A stretch of DNA of 43,966 nt from an uncultured Collinsella sp. (GTDB taxonomy: Bacteria > Actinomycetota > Coriobacteriia > Coriobacteriales > Coriobacteriaceae): positions 1 through 43,966 of the forward strand of contig CABUUB010000008.1 of NCBI GenBank assembly GCA_902494625.1, read 5' to 3'. The notes under the pieces were generated by a model, which made no database searches, was not told where the DNA came from, and saw nothing but the letters and a program-made list of their open reading frames with translations. Made by a program: the position numbers and the translations under genes. Position 1 is the stretch's first letter, and each line of letters opens with the position of its first letter. Of the stretch, positions 7,735-16,046 are shown one piece after another.

Positions 7735-8613
7735 CTATTTGAGAAGTTGTGCCATGGCGTTGACGAATTTTTGGACTTGGAGGGTGGGCTCGAGCGGATA
7801 GTGCAAAAAGACCGGCACCTCACGGCCGCACAGGAACGGCACGCCCACAAAGGCCGGGTGCACCCCCGACCACGCCCCGCAGGTGAGCACCGCGTCGCCC
7901 TTTTCCTCCGCCTCGTTAAAGAGCGCAAAGTCAAAGCTGTCCACGTCGATCACGTCAACGCCGCCGTCGGCCAGAAGGTCGATGCGCAGGCTGTCCATTG
8001 CGTCGTTGCCGTGACGGAGCACGCGCAGGCGCATGCCCTCCAGGTCGGCAACCGTAATGCGTGTCTTGCGCGCCAGCGGGCTCGAGCGTGGCACGTCGAT
8101 ATAAAACGGCACGTTAACGATGCGGAGCTTTTGGCAGGCGTCGCCCCAGCGCGGGGTCGAAAAACTCGACTGCACCACATCGACCTCGCGGCCCAAACTG
8201 CGCATGACGGATTCGCGTTCGTCGTAGAGGTCGCTCACCGGCACGATCTCAAATCGCAGCGACGGTTCCAGATCGTGAATGTCCGACCACATCGACAGCG
8301 TTTGGCGCCCCGGGCACATCATCGACACGCCCAGACGCACGGCCCCGCCATCGCCCGCCGCGCGTCGGGCACGGCGTAGCGCGTCCTCGGACTGCCGCAT
8401 GATCGAGCGCGCGTCGTCCACCAGCAGAGCGCCCGCCGGCGTCACCTTAACACCAGAATGCGAGCGCTCGAACAACGTGATGCCAAACTCGGCCTCGAAG
8501 CCCGACACCTGCTTGACGAGCGCCGGGGTCGACACGCGCAATTTTGCCGCCGCCCGTGAGAAGCTTCCCAGCTCCGCGGCGGCCGATATGGCCTCGAGTC
8601 GTCGATCGTACAC
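7735..8613 (-). CDS. LysR-family transcriptional regulator
   Basis: A LysR-type regulator of about 292 residues. The N-terminal winged helix reads LEAISAAAELGSFSRAAAKLRVSTPALVKQVSGFE, and FERSHSGVKVTPAG ends the wing. The rest is the effector-binding domain (about residues 80-290). I prefer GTG 8613 because GGGAG precedes it and it gives the usual LysR N-terminus; ATG 8646 would add 11 basic residues and has no clear ribosome binding site. It is divergent from the SDR-MFS-Gfo/Idh operon, the classic layout for a LysR activator and its target. The inducer is probably that operon's substrate or an intermediate (inference). Confidence 0.88.
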   Translation of the reverse strand: MYDRRLEAISAAAELGSFSRAAAKLRVSTPALVKQVSGFEAEFGITLFERSHSGVKVTPAGALLVDDARSIMRQSEDALRRARRAAGDGGAVRLGVSMMCPGRQTLSMWSDIHDLEPSLRFEIVPVSDLYDERESVMRSLGREVDVVQSSFSTPRWGDACQKLRIVNVPFYIDVPRSSPLARKTRITVADLEGMRLRVLRHGNDAMDSLRIDLLADGGVDVIDVDSFDFALFNEAEEKGDAVLTCGAWSGVHPAFVGVPFLCGREVPVFLHYPLEPTLQVQKFVNAMAQLLK

Positions 8614-8700
8614 GTCAATCTCCCGTTTTCGCGCCCGTGGCCACATGGCGCCACAGGGGGTTGTTTTCGCAGGTCACGCGCTCAATTGAGAAAAAACTGC

Positions 8701-8777
8701 ATCGTATAGTATAAACCTACGGTTAACGCCATTCTAACAAATATGCAATTCACCTGCGCAAATGCAAAGCATACGAT
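8701..8777. promoter_or_regulatory. Candidate LysR operator/divergent promoter region
   Basis: The AT-rich gap between the divergent LysR and SDR genes holds TATAGT (8705-8710) and an inverted pair ATCGTAT (8701-8707) and ATACGAT (8771-8777). This is a plausible but weak LysR binding layout; no classic T-N11-A box stands out. Confidence 0.3.
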
Positions 8778-8846
8778 AACCTGCGAAAACCACGTGGGTC
8801 GATTAATGGGAACGGCCCATCGGGAGGCACAAGAAGGGAAGTTCCT

Positions 8847-9728
8847 ATGAGCAATTGGCTTAAGCTCGAGGGCGATGTCTGCGCCGTGACTGGCGCGCTC
8901 GGCGGTATGGGCGTCGAGATTTGCCGCGAGTTCGCCCGCAACGGCGCCAACGTCGTCCTGCTCGATCTGGACGAGGAAAAGGTTAAGGCCGCAGCCGCTG
9001 ACCTCGCCGCCGAGTTTGGCGTCCACGCTGAGGGCTACAAGATGAACGCCACCGACGAGGCCGAGGTTCAGGCCGCCGTCGACGCCACCATCGCCAACTT
9101 CGGCCGTGTCGACGTCCTCGTCAACACCGCCGGTATCCTGCGCTTCGCCGCCATGGAGGACCTGCCGCTCTCCGACTGGAACGAGGTCATCAACGTCAAC
9201 CTCACCGGCTACTTCATCACCTCGCAGCGCTTTGGTCGCGAGATGATCAAGGCCGGCCAAGGCCGCCTGGTGCACATCTCCACCGTCGCCAGTCACTCCC
9301 CCGAGACGTTCTCGGGCGTGTACAGCTCCACCAAGGCCGGCGTCAACATGATGTCCAAGATGCTCGCCACCGAGTGGGGCCCCTACGGCGTGCGCTCCAA
9401 CTGCGTCGAGCCCTGCTTCGTTAAGACCCCGATGTCGGCCAACTTCTACGCCGACCCCGAGGTCGAAAAGAGCCGCAGCCGCCTCATCGCCACGCGCCGC
9501 ATCGGCGAGGTTAGCGATATCGCCAACGCCGTCATGTTCCTGGCGTCCACGCGCTCGGACTTTACCACCGGCGACGCCATCAAGGTCGACGGCGGCTTCT
9601 CCAACATGATGGGCGACCTCACCGCCAAGCCCGGCGGCCGTCGCGCCTATGCCGACAACTACCTTAAGAACAAGGGTGTCGAGCTCTGGTCCGATAAGTC
9701 CGGCGTCGCCAAGCCGACCGACCAGTAA
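8847..9728 (+). CDS. SDR-family NAD(P)-dependent oxidoreductase
   Basis: A 293-residue short-chain dehydrogenase. The cofactor loop is TGALGGMG at the N-terminus, and the acidic LLDLDEEK after beta-2 favours NAD over NADP. NTAG, the catalytic Asn in NVNLTGY, Ser in HISTVAS and the YSSTK motif complete the SDR tetrad, so the enzyme should be active. The roughly 30-residue tail after GGFSNMMGD is longer than in FabG-like enzymes. Start ATG 8847 has GGGAAG upstream. It is first in a three-gene operon with an MFS carrier and a Gfo/Idh/MocA dehydrogenase, so it probably oxidises an imported polyol, sugar acid or cyclitol. It does not look like the known Collinsella 7-beta hydroxysteroid dehydrogenase. 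Substrate unknown. Confidence 0.9.
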   Translation: MSNWLKLEGDVCAVTGALGGMGVEICREFARNGANVVLLDLDEEKVKAAAADLAAEFGVHAEGYKMNATDEAEVQAAVDATIANFGRVDVLVNTAGILRFAAMEDLPLSDWNEVINVNLTGYFITSQRFGREMIKAGQGRLVHISTVASHSPETFSGVYSSTKAGVNMMSKMLATEWGPYGVRSNCVEPCFVKTPMSANFYADPEVEKSRSRLIATRRIGEVSDIANAVMFLASTRSDFTTGDAIKVDGGFSNMMGDLTAKPGGRRAYADNYLKNKGVELWSDKSGVAKPTDQ

Positions 9729-9794
9729 ACCAACCTGACAGGGAGGCCCCGCGGGCACGCCCGCTCCTCCCCCGTATCGATTAGAAAGAGTCCA

Positions 9795-11051
9795 ATGGCT
9801 TCCACCAACTCCAACAAGGGTCGCGCCGTCGTGCTTTCCGCCGCATGCGTCACCATGTTCTTCATCAGCTCAATCGCGCTGTATTCCGTCGTGAGCAAGA
9901 ACCTACTCGCCGTCTACCCCGAGTGGTCGAGCGCCCTTACCTGGGCTTTCCCGGTCTTTCAGACCATCATGGCCGTGACGGGCATCTTCGCCGGCCGCAT
10001 CTCCGACAAGATCGGTCCGCGCAACGTCGTGATCGCCGCCGCCGTGTGCTACGGCGTGGGCTGGTTCATGTCCGGCACCGTCACCGAGCCGTGGCAATTC
10101 TACCTGTGGTTCTCGCTTGTCGCCGCCATCGGCAACGGCCTGGGCTATAACCCGGCGCTCACCACCGGCCAAAAGTGGTTCATCGACAAGAAGGGCCTTG
10201 CCTCCGGCATCACCCTGGCCGCTTCGACCGCCGGCCCCGCCGTGCTGTCCCCGGTGCTCGCCTCGCTGCTCATCCCGAGCCTGGGCATCTTTGGCGCCCT
10301 CAAGGCGCTCGGCGTCATCTTCTTTGTGATGATCGCCGCCTCCGCCCTGTTCCTGAAGGCCCCCGAGGCCGGCTGGCTGCCCGAGGGCTTCGAGGCCCCC
10401 AAGGGCGGCGCGCATGCCGGCACCTTCGGCGACCTCACCCCGGGCGAGATGGTCAAGACCCCGCGCTTCTGGGTCCTCATCGTCACCTTCGCCTTTGCCG
10501 CCACCGCGGGCACCCTGCTCGTCGGCAAGGTTGCCTCCATCGCCGCCGTCCAGCTCTTCGCCGACCCCACGAGCGCCGCGGCCGTCGCCCTCGGCGGTGT
10601 GGTGGTCTCCGCCAACACCTGCGCCAACCTGGTCGGTCGCCTGTCCTTTGGCCAGATCATCGACAAGCTCGGCGCCTATAAGTCGCTGCTCATCAGCCTT
10701 GTCGTCACCATCGTCGCCCTCGTCATCATGTCGATGAGCTTTACGCAGAGCATGTTCTTTGTTGCGCTCGCCCTGCTCGGCTTTAGCTTTGGCGCCCTGC
10801 TCGTCATCTACCCGCCGCTCACCGGTGGCGCCTTTGGCACCAGCAACATCGGCGTCAACTACGGCATCATGTTTTTGGGCTACGCCGCTTCCACCTGGAT
10901 CAGCCAGCCCATCACCGCCGTGCTGTATCACGCCGAGGCCGGCAGCGCCGCCTACCAGCAGTCCTTCTACGGCGCTATTGTGATCGCCGCCATCGCCGTC
11001 GTGCTCACCGTCTACATGATGGTCTCCGACAGCAAGAAGAAGTCCGCCTAG
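9795..11051 (+). CDS. MFS transporter of the oxalate/formate antiporter (OFA) type
   Basis: A 418-residue carrier with about 12 membrane helices in two six-helix halves. The loop between helices 2 and 3 reads GRISDKIGPRNV, a standard MFS motif. The ITLAASTAGPAVLSPVLASLL stretch and the early YSVVSKNLLAVYPEWSSALTWAFPVFQT are typical of OFA-like members. The central loop contains LPEGFEAPKGGAH. AGAAAGAG precedes ATG 9795. Its place between two dehydrogenase genes says it imports their substrate, probably an organic anion or sugar derivative; that is inference from context. Confidence 0.88.
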   Translation: MASTNSNKGRAVVLSAACVTMFFISSIALYSVVSKNLLAVYPEWSSALTWAFPVFQTIMAVTGIFAGRISDKIGPRNVVIAAAVCYGVGWFMSGTVTEPWQFYLWFSLVAAIGNGLGYNPALTTGQKWFIDKKGLASGITLAASTAGPAVLSPVLASLLIPSLGIFGALKALGVIFFVMIAASALFLKAPEAGWLPEGFEAPKGGAHAGTFGDLTPGEMVKTPRFWVLIVTFAFAATAGTLLVGKVASIAAVQLFADPTSAAAVALGGVVVSANTCANLVGRLSFGQIIDKLGAYKSLLISLVVTIVALVIMSMSFTQSMFFVALALLGFSFGALLVIYPPLTGGAFGTSNIGVNYGIMFLGYAASTWISQPITAVLYHAEAGSAAYQQSFYGAIVIAAIAVVLTVYMMVSDSKKKSA

Positions 11052-11059
11052 TTTTACCG

Positions 11060-11090
11060 ATGCGACAAAGGAACAGCCCCTTTGTCGCAT
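11060..11090. repeat. TGYGACAAAG-family intergenic hairpin, copy 3
   Basis: ATGCGACAAAGG pairs with CCTTTGTCGCAT. The T-to-C change relative to other copies is compensated in the other arm, so the stem is kept. It separates the MFS gene from the Gfo/Idh gene inside an apparent operon and may act as a partial terminator or mRNA-stability element. Confidence 0.75.
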
Positions 11091-11120
11091 TCCACCGGTC
11101 ACCAGTATTAAGGAGTCGAA

Positions 11121-12161
11121 ATGTCTGAGCTCAACCCCGTCCGCATTGCCGTTATCGGCGCCGGCGCCATGGGCCGCAACCACATCCGCTTTGTCACCGA
11201 GGAGCCCGAGGCCGAGCTCGTCGCCATCGCCGACGCCTTTGAGGGCGCCCGCGCCACGGCCGAAGCCGCCGGCGTGCCGTTTTACACCGATCCCGCCCAG
11301 ATGATGGACGAGGTCAAGCCCGAGGCCGTCATTATCGCCACCCCCAACGACCTGCACCTGGGCGTTGCCCGCGAGGCCGTGAAGCGCAACATCGTGCCGC
11401 TGGTCGAAAAGCCGATCTCCAACGACCTCGAGGATGCCCAGGCCTTCGCTGCCGAGGCAGAGACCGCCGGTGTGCCCGTGCTCGTGGGCCAGCACCGTCG
11501 CCACAACCCCTTCGTCAACAAGGCCAAGGAGATCATCGAGTCCGGCGAGCTGGGCAAGCTCACCGTGTCGAGCTTCCACTACATGATCTATAAGAATGAC
11601 GAGTATTTCGATGTCGAGTGGCGCCGCAAGAAGGGTGCCGGCCCGATCCTGGTCAACCTGGTGCACGACGTCGACCTGCTCCGCTACCTGCTGGGCGAGC
11701 CCGTTGCCGTCCAGGGCATGCAGTCCAGCGCCGCCCGCGGTTTTGAGACCGAGGACTCCGCCGTGGTCAACGTCCGTTTTGCCGATGGCGCGCTTGCGAG
11801 CATGACCATCTCCGACGCCACCGCCAGCCCCTGGAACTGGGAGGCCACCGCTCGCGAGGACCCGCAGTACCGTCCCTTCGACGCCGACGCCTACTTTATC
11901 GGCGGCACTAAGGGCGCCCTTTCGCTGCCCCGCCTGCACCAGTTCTCCTACGACGGCGCCTCCAACTGGCACAAGCCGCTGCAGATGGAGATCCCGGCCG
12001 TCGACCCAGCGCTGCCGCACAAGATGCAGCTCAAGCACTTTGTGAAGGTTGTCCGCCGCGAGGTCGAGCCCGTCGTGACCCCCGCCGACAACGTTAAGAC
12101 GCTCACGCTTCTCAACGCCATCAAGGAAGCCGCCGAGACCGGCCAGCTCGTCGAGCTGTAA
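11121..12161 (+). CDS. Gfo/Idh/MocA-family oxidoreductase
   Basis: A 346-residue NAD(P)-dependent dehydrogenase. The N-terminal Rossmann fold has IGAGAMGRNH; VIIATPNDLH and the VEKPISND motif carry the conserved cofactor-binding and catalytic lysine region. The C-terminal domain has NLVHDVDLLRYLLGEP, which supplies the usual catalytic Asp/His. AAGGAG precedes ATG 11121. Family members oxidise myo-inositol, sugars or sugar acids at a ring hydroxyl. With the SDR and OFA carrier it probably forms a two-step oxidation route for an imported polyol or sugar acid controlled by the divergent LysR protein. A terminator follows about 75 bases downstream. Confidence 0.9.
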   Translation: MSELNPVRIAVIGAGAMGRNHIRFVTEEPEAELVAIADAFEGARATAEAAGVPFYTDPAQMMDEVKPEAVIIATPNDLHLGVAREAVKRNIVPLVEKPISNDLEDAQAFAAEAETAGVPVLVGQHRRHNPFVNKAKEIIESGELGKLTVSSFHYMIYKNDEYFDVEWRRKKGAGPILVNLVHDVDLLRYLLGEPVAVQGMQSSAARGFETEDSAVVNVRFADGALASMTISDATASPWNWEATAREDPQYRPFDADAYFIGGTKGALSLPRLHQFSYDGASNWHKPLQMEIPAVDPALPHKMQLKHFVKVVRREVEPVVTPADNVKTLTLLNAIKEAAETGQLVEL

Positions 12162-12234
12162 CGCCTTAGGTCTGACCGCGGCAGAAACCCCATGCCGTGT
12201 TCCTCGGTCCGCCACAAATAAGCCCCTCTTCTTC

Positions 12235-12269
12235 GCCCCGTGAGCAGCCTCTTGCCCGCGGGGCTTTTT
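12235..12269 (+). terminator. Terminator after the SDR-MFS-Gfo/Idh operon
   Basis: GCCCCG (12235-12240) pairs with CGGGGC (12259-12264), followed by TTTTT. An upstream AGCCCC (12221) could form an alternative stem. The rest of the gap to tex (12162-12572) holds only the palindrome at 12331-12490. Confidence 0.65.
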
Positions 12270-12330
12270 GCTACTTCGCTGACGATTTTTCTGGGGCGGG
12301 GGCTATTTTGCATCTCGGCTTGATTCGTTC

Positions 12331-12490
12331 GCCACGAAATGGGCCTATCTACTACGTTTAACCGATTACCCCCAACCATACCGAATTTCGCGAAATAAAA
12401 ACCGCAGGTAGACGCCTTGCGTATTCTCGGAAAACCGGGGGATGGTCGACCCATACGGTTCAAACGTAGTAGATAGGCCGTTTTCGTGAC
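12331..12490. repeat. 160-bp intergenic palindromic element
   Basis: The core arms, beginning GGCCTATCTACTACG (12342-12359 and 12462-12479), pair perfectly over 18 bp. Pairing resumes outside them (CACGAAA at about 12334 against TTTCGTG at about 12483). The centre contains ATTTCGCGAAAT and further short dyads. No ORF is seen. It looks like a small non-coding palindromic element inserted just ahead of tex. Confidence 0.75.
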
Positions 12491-12572
12491 GCAGCCCCAA
12501 AACAGTCTTTTGGGACGGGTGGTATCCTTGGTAGCTCTGTGCCGCAAACGCATCTTTACCGCAAGGAGTTTC

Positions 12573-14720
12573 ATGGATCTTATCGCCCAGCTCGCGCGCG
12601 AGCTCAACCTTAAGGCCGCCAACGTCGAGGCGGCCGTCAAGCTCATCGACGAAGGCAACACCATTCCCTTTATCTCGCGCTACCGCAAGGAAGCAACGGG
12701 CGGCATGGACGACGTTGCCCTGCGCGCACTTGACGAGCGCCTGTCCTACCTGCGCAATCTTGAGCAGCGCAAAGAGGACGTCATTCTGCTCATCGACGCC
12801 CAGGGCAAGCTCACGCCCGAACTCGAGCAGCAGATTCGCGAGGCCACGCAGCTCCAGCGTGTCGAGGACCTCTACAAGCCCTACCGTAAAAAGCGCATGA
12901 CCCGCGCGCAGAAGGCCCGCGAGGCCGGCCTGGAGCCGCTCGCCAACATGATCATCATGCAGGCCTCGGCCAAGGGCAGCGCGCTCGACGCCGCCGCGGC
13001 ATACGTCAATGAGGAGGCCGGCTTTAACACGCCCGAGAAGGCGCTCGCCGGTGCCGCCGACATCGTGGCCGAGACGGTAGCCGAGGACCCCGAGAACGTC
13101 GCCGACCTGCGCGCCTTTACGCAAAACACTGCCGATATCGTCGTCGAGGCCACCGACCCCGCCGAGAAGACTCCCTACGAGCCCTACTACAACTTTGACG
13201 AGCCCCTGCGCCGCATTCCCAACCACCGCGTGCTGGCTATCGACCGTGGCGAGCGCGAGGGCAAGCTCCGCGTGCGCGTGAACGTCGACGGCGCCGCCGC
13301 GACGGCTCGTCTCGGCAACCGCTGGCCCCGTCGCCAGGGCGTCTTCGCCCCGGTCTTTGACGCCGCCATCGCCGACGGCTACAAGCGCCTCATGGCCCCC
13401 TCGCTGGAGCGCGAGGCCCGCGCCAAGCTCACCGTCCGCGCCCAGACCGAGGCCATCAACGTCTTTGCCAAGAATCTTGAGGGCCTGCTCTCGGCGCGCC
13501 CCGTGCGCGGCGCCCGCGTGCTCGCGCTCGACCCGGGCTACCGCACCGGCTGCAAGGTCGCCGTCATGGACGAGACCGGCAAGCTGCTCGACCACGGCGT
13601 GGTCTACCCCACCAAGCCGCGCCACGACGTCGCCGGCACCAAACGCGAGCTCGCCCGCCTCGTCAAGAAGGACGGCGTCAACACCATCGTCATCGGCAAC
13701 GGTACCGCCAGCCGCGAGACCGAGGAAGTCGTCTCGGAGTTCATCGCCGAGCAGGCGCCCTCCTTGCGCTACACCATCGTCAACGAGGCCGGCGCGTCGG
13801 TGTACTCCGCTTCCGAGCTCGCCAGCCAAGAGTATCCCGACCTGGACGTCACCGTGCGTGGCGCCATGAGCCTGGGCCGCCGTCTGCAGGACCCGTTGGC
13901 AGAGCTCGTCAAGATTCCGCCCCAGTCCATCGGCGTTGGCCAGTACCAGCACGACCTTGACCAGGCCGAGCTCTCGCGCACCCTGGGCCACGTGGTGGAG
14001 GACGTCGTCAACCGCGTGGGCGTCGACGTCAACACCGCGAGCGCGAGCCTGCTGGGATACGTATCGGGCATCACGCCGAGCGTGGCCAAGAACATCGTGG
14101 CATACCGCGAGGAAAACGGCGCCTTTACCGATCGCCGCCAGCTTAAGAAGGTCCCCAAGCTGGGACCCAAGGCATACCTCAACGCCGCGGGATTCCTGCG
14201 CATCAGCGGCGGCAAGAACCCGCTCGATGCAACAAGCGTCCACCCCGAAAGCTACGAGGTGGCAACGTCCGTCCTGGAGCGCGCCGGTGTGGCGGCCAGC
14301 GAACTCAGCCGCGGCGGCGTACCCGACATCGAGCGTCGCCTGGGCAGCATCTCGACGCTGGCAAGCGACCTGGACTGCGGCACCCTCACGCTCATCGACA
14401 TTGTCAACGAGCTCAAGAAACCCGGCCGCGACCCGCGCGACGATGCGCCCGAGGTGGTCTTTAGCCGCACGGCACTTTCCATCGACGACCTGGAGCCCGG
14501 CATGGAGCTCAAGGGTACGGTGCGCAACGTTGTGGACTTTGGCGCCTTCGTCGACGTGGGCGTGCACCAAGACGGCCTCGTGCACATCTCCAAGCTGGCC
14601 GACCGCTTCGTCAAGCACCCGAGCGACGTGGTGCGTGTCGGCGACACGGTCAAGGTGTGGGTCGAGAAGGTCGATCGCGACCGCAAGAAGATTTCGCTCA
14701 CCATGGTGCCGGGCAAATAA
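12573..14720 (+). CDS. tex: Tex-family S1 RNA-binding protein
   Basis: A 715-residue Tex homologue, a conserved nucleic-acid-binding protein linked to transcription and RNA metabolism. Domains in order: the helical Tex N-terminal region (IPFISRYRKEATGGMDD), a YqgF/RNase-H-like domain (RVLALDPGYRTGCKVAVMD), tandem helix-hairpin-helix motifs (YVSGITPSVAKNIVAYRE and LKKVPKLGPKAYLNAAGF), and a C-terminal S1 domain (GTVRNVVDFGAFVDVGVHQDG, then VRVGDTVKVWVEKVD). The length is close to the usual 720-780. AAGGAG is at 12563, so ATG 12573 is the start; the ORF open from 12486 is only extension. It stands alone between two palindromic elements. Confidence 0.96.
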   Translation: MDLIAQLARELNLKAANVEAAVKLIDEGNTIPFISRYRKEATGGMDDVALRALDERLSYLRNLEQRKEDVILLIDAQGKLTPELEQQIREATQLQRVEDLYKPYRKKRMTRAQKAREAGLEPLANMIIMQASAKGSALDAAAAYVNEEAGFNTPEKALAGAADIVAETVAEDPENVADLRAFTQNTADIVVEATDPAEKTPYEPYYNFDEPLRRIPNHRVLAIDRGEREGKLRVRVNVDGAAATARLGNRWPRRQGVFAPVFDAAIADGYKRLMAPSLEREARAKLTVRAQTEAINVFAKNLEGLLSARPVRGARVLALDPGYRTGCKVAVMDETGKLLDHGVVYPTKPRHDVAGTKRELARLVKKDGVNTIVIGNGTASRETEEVVSEFIAEQAPSLRYTIVNEAGASVYSASELASQEYPDLDVTVRGAMSLGRRLQDPLAELVKIPPQSIGVGQYQHDLDQAELSRTLGHVVEDVVNRVGVDVNTASASLLGYVSGITPSVAKNIVAYREENGAFTDRRQLKKVPKLGPKAYLNAAGFLRISGGKNPLDATSVHPESYEVATSVLERAGVAASELSRGGVPDIERRLGSISTLASDLDCGTLTLIDIVNELKKPGRDPRDDAPEVVFSRTALSIDDLEPGMELKGTVRNVVDFGAFVDVGVHQDGLVHISKLADRFVKHPSDVVRVGDTVKVWVEKVDRDRKKISLTMVPGK

Positions 14721-14727
14721 CCGCCAA

Positions 14728-14956
14728 AGCAAAGGTACCCCCTCCGGCGACGTGCAAAAAGGCGAGTTTTCAGCATCTCCCGGCGGCTCCGAGACGTCTC
14801 TGAGAGGCATAAAAGCAAAAACGGCCCCCGTTTTGGCGTTTTCAGAGCCAAAACGGGGGCCGTTCCGTGCCAAAGGGGCGATCACGCCCAATGACAGACC
14901 CCCTTCTTTGCTGAAAAGTCGCGATTTTGCACGTCGCCGGAGGGGGTACCTTTGCT
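14728..14956. repeat. 228-bp palindromic element, copy A
   Basis: The ends are a nearly 48-bp inverted repeat: AGCAAAGGTACCCC at 14728 and its complement ending at 14956, perfect for about 32 bp and then nearly so as far as TTTTCAGCA. The centre is a strong hairpin, AACGGCCCCCGTTTTGGC against GCCAAAACGGGGGCCGTT. A second copy lies at 21375-21602. No ORF or target-site duplication is evident. It resembles a MITE-like or REP-like element that could also work as a terminator for tex. Confidence 0.85.
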
Positions 14957-14992
14957 TACGGCAGGATATGGAAGCCCAGAGCGGCGATATCC
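14956..14992 (-). pseudogene. Displaced 3' tail of fsa
   Basis: The 37 bases directly after palindrome copy A match, with one change, the last 37 bases of the real fsa gene (21602-21638). Read on the minus strand they encode DIAALGFHILP and a stop. Nothing upstream matches fsa, so this is a fragment carried along with the palindrome. An 89-codon minus-strand ORF ending in this tail runs antisense into the LytTR gene and is not a credible gene. Confidence 0.75.
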
Positions 14993-15117
14993 CCAGGGGC
15001 GTCGGCGCTGTCAACGACCAAGGCAACGCACGTCATCGACTCGAACGGAATAATCCGAAAAGAACCCTTGTGCCCGCCTACAATCAAAGAAAGGGCACGC
15101 CACGTCGCGGAGGGTCT

Positions 15118-15939
15118 ATGTACGCCAGCAAACTCGTCACCATCACATCGGGCAAAAAAGAATACGTGCTCGATGCCACGCGCATCCTGTACGTCCAGAT
15201 GAAGCGCAACGATGCGTTTATCCATATGTCCGACGGGGAGCTCTACGACATACGCGTCACGCTACGGGAGCTGCGCGAAATCTTAGGCAGCGGCTTTTTG
15301 CTCGCGCATCGCAGCTGCCTGGTTTCGGCGCGCGCCATCCATGGCATCACCGATACCATCAACCTCATCAACGGCGAGAAACTTGAATATACCGTGCGAC
15401 GCAAGCGCCAACTCCGCGAAGAGCTACAAGTCTGGCGCGCGTCGTTCATAAAAGATCACGAGCAGCGAAATGCCCCCGCCACACCCGAGGGCTATCGCGC
15501 CCACTACGCAAGCTTCGATAACATGCCCTTTGCCTTTACCGATATCGAAATGGTTCTCGACGGGCAACGCCAGGCGGTAGACTGGGTGTTTCGATACGGC
15601 AACGACGCCCTTGCGCGACTCGAGAAGGTGCCACTCGACCAGCTTATCGGTCACTCATTTGGCAGCATCTTTCCCAACATGGACGGCAAGTGGCTCCGTT
15701 GCTACGAACGAGCGGCGTTTTTGGGCGAGACGCTCGAGCTCATCGATTACAGCCCCGAGATCGACACATACCTTAAGGTCGTCTGTTTTCCGACGTTTAC
15801 AGGCCATTGCGGCTGCATCCTGTTTGACATCAAAAACATCAACTACGCACGCAGCAGCCCCGACGCCGACCGCGCCCTTGCGCTGTATTTTGGATACGAG
15901 GAAGCGACCGACCGCTCGTCATTGCCCCACGTTAATTAA
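15118..15939 (+). CDS. LytTR DNA-binding / PAS-like sensor regulator
   Basis: A 273-residue one-component regulator. Residues 1-100 form a LytTR DNA-binding domain: ILYVQMKRNDAFIHMSDGELYDIRVTLRELREIL, then FLLAHRSCLVSARAI, matching the usual LytTR run of beta strands with the conserved R-S-x-L. Residues 115-245 look like a PAS domain (FTDIEMVLDGQRQAVDWVFRYGNDALARLEKVPLDQLIG). The order is unusual: LytTR is N-terminal and no receiver domain is present, so the PAS domain probably senses a ligand or redox state directly. GGAGGGT precedes ATG 15118. A pair of GGGACGAA direct repeats lies just downstream, ahead of the adhesin gene, so that gene is a likely target. Confidence 0.85.
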   Translation: MYASKLVTITSGKKEYVLDATRILYVQMKRNDAFIHMSDGELYDIRVTLRELREILGSGFLLAHRSCLVSARAIHGITDTINLINGEKLEYTVRRKRQLREELQVWRASFIKDHEQRNAPATPEGYRAHYASFDNMPFAFTDIEMVLDGQRQAVDWVFRYGNDALARLEKVPLDQLIGHSFGSIFPNMDGKWLRCYERAAFLGETLELIDYSPEIDTYLKVVCFPTFTGHCGCILFDIKNINYARSSPDADRALALYFGYEEATDRSSLPHVN

Positions 15940-15963
15940 ATAGAAATACTCTCCTGACTATTT

Positions 15964-16025
15964 GGGACGAAACGACATAAGACGGGACGAACTTTTCTTT
16001 TCGCAGACACAAAATCACTGATAAT
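15964..16025 (+). promoter_or_regulatory. Candidate LytTR operator and adhesin promoter
   Basis: GGGACGAA occurs at 15964-15971 and 15984-15991, 20 bp apart start to start, about two helical turns. LytTR regulators usually bind two roughly 9-bp direct repeats at about that spacing. A GATAAT -10 box (16020-16025) follows with no recognisable -35, which fits activator-dependent transcription. Site assignment is inference. Confidence 0.5.
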
Positions 16026-16046
16026 AAAACAATCTATGGTTTTGTA

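Noticed and set aside
8847..9728. Bile-acid hydroxysteroid dehydrogenase, as known from Collinsella
   Set aside because: The sequence starts and reads differently from the Collinsella 7-beta enzyme and sits in a carrier/Gfo-Idh operon. Only the general SDR fold is shared.
9903..15026. Very long minus-strand ORFs (770 and 886 codons) opposite the MFS/Gfo genes and tex
   Set aside because: They are antisense shadows in GC-rich coding DNA. Their products are low-complexity (Gly/Val/Asp/His-rich), have no domain, and the plus strand encodes clear families.
14956..15225. 89-codon minus-strand ORF ending in the Fsa-like tail DIAALGFHILP
   Set aside because: Only the last 12 codons resemble Fsa. 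The rest runs antisense into the LytTR gene and matches nothing I know.
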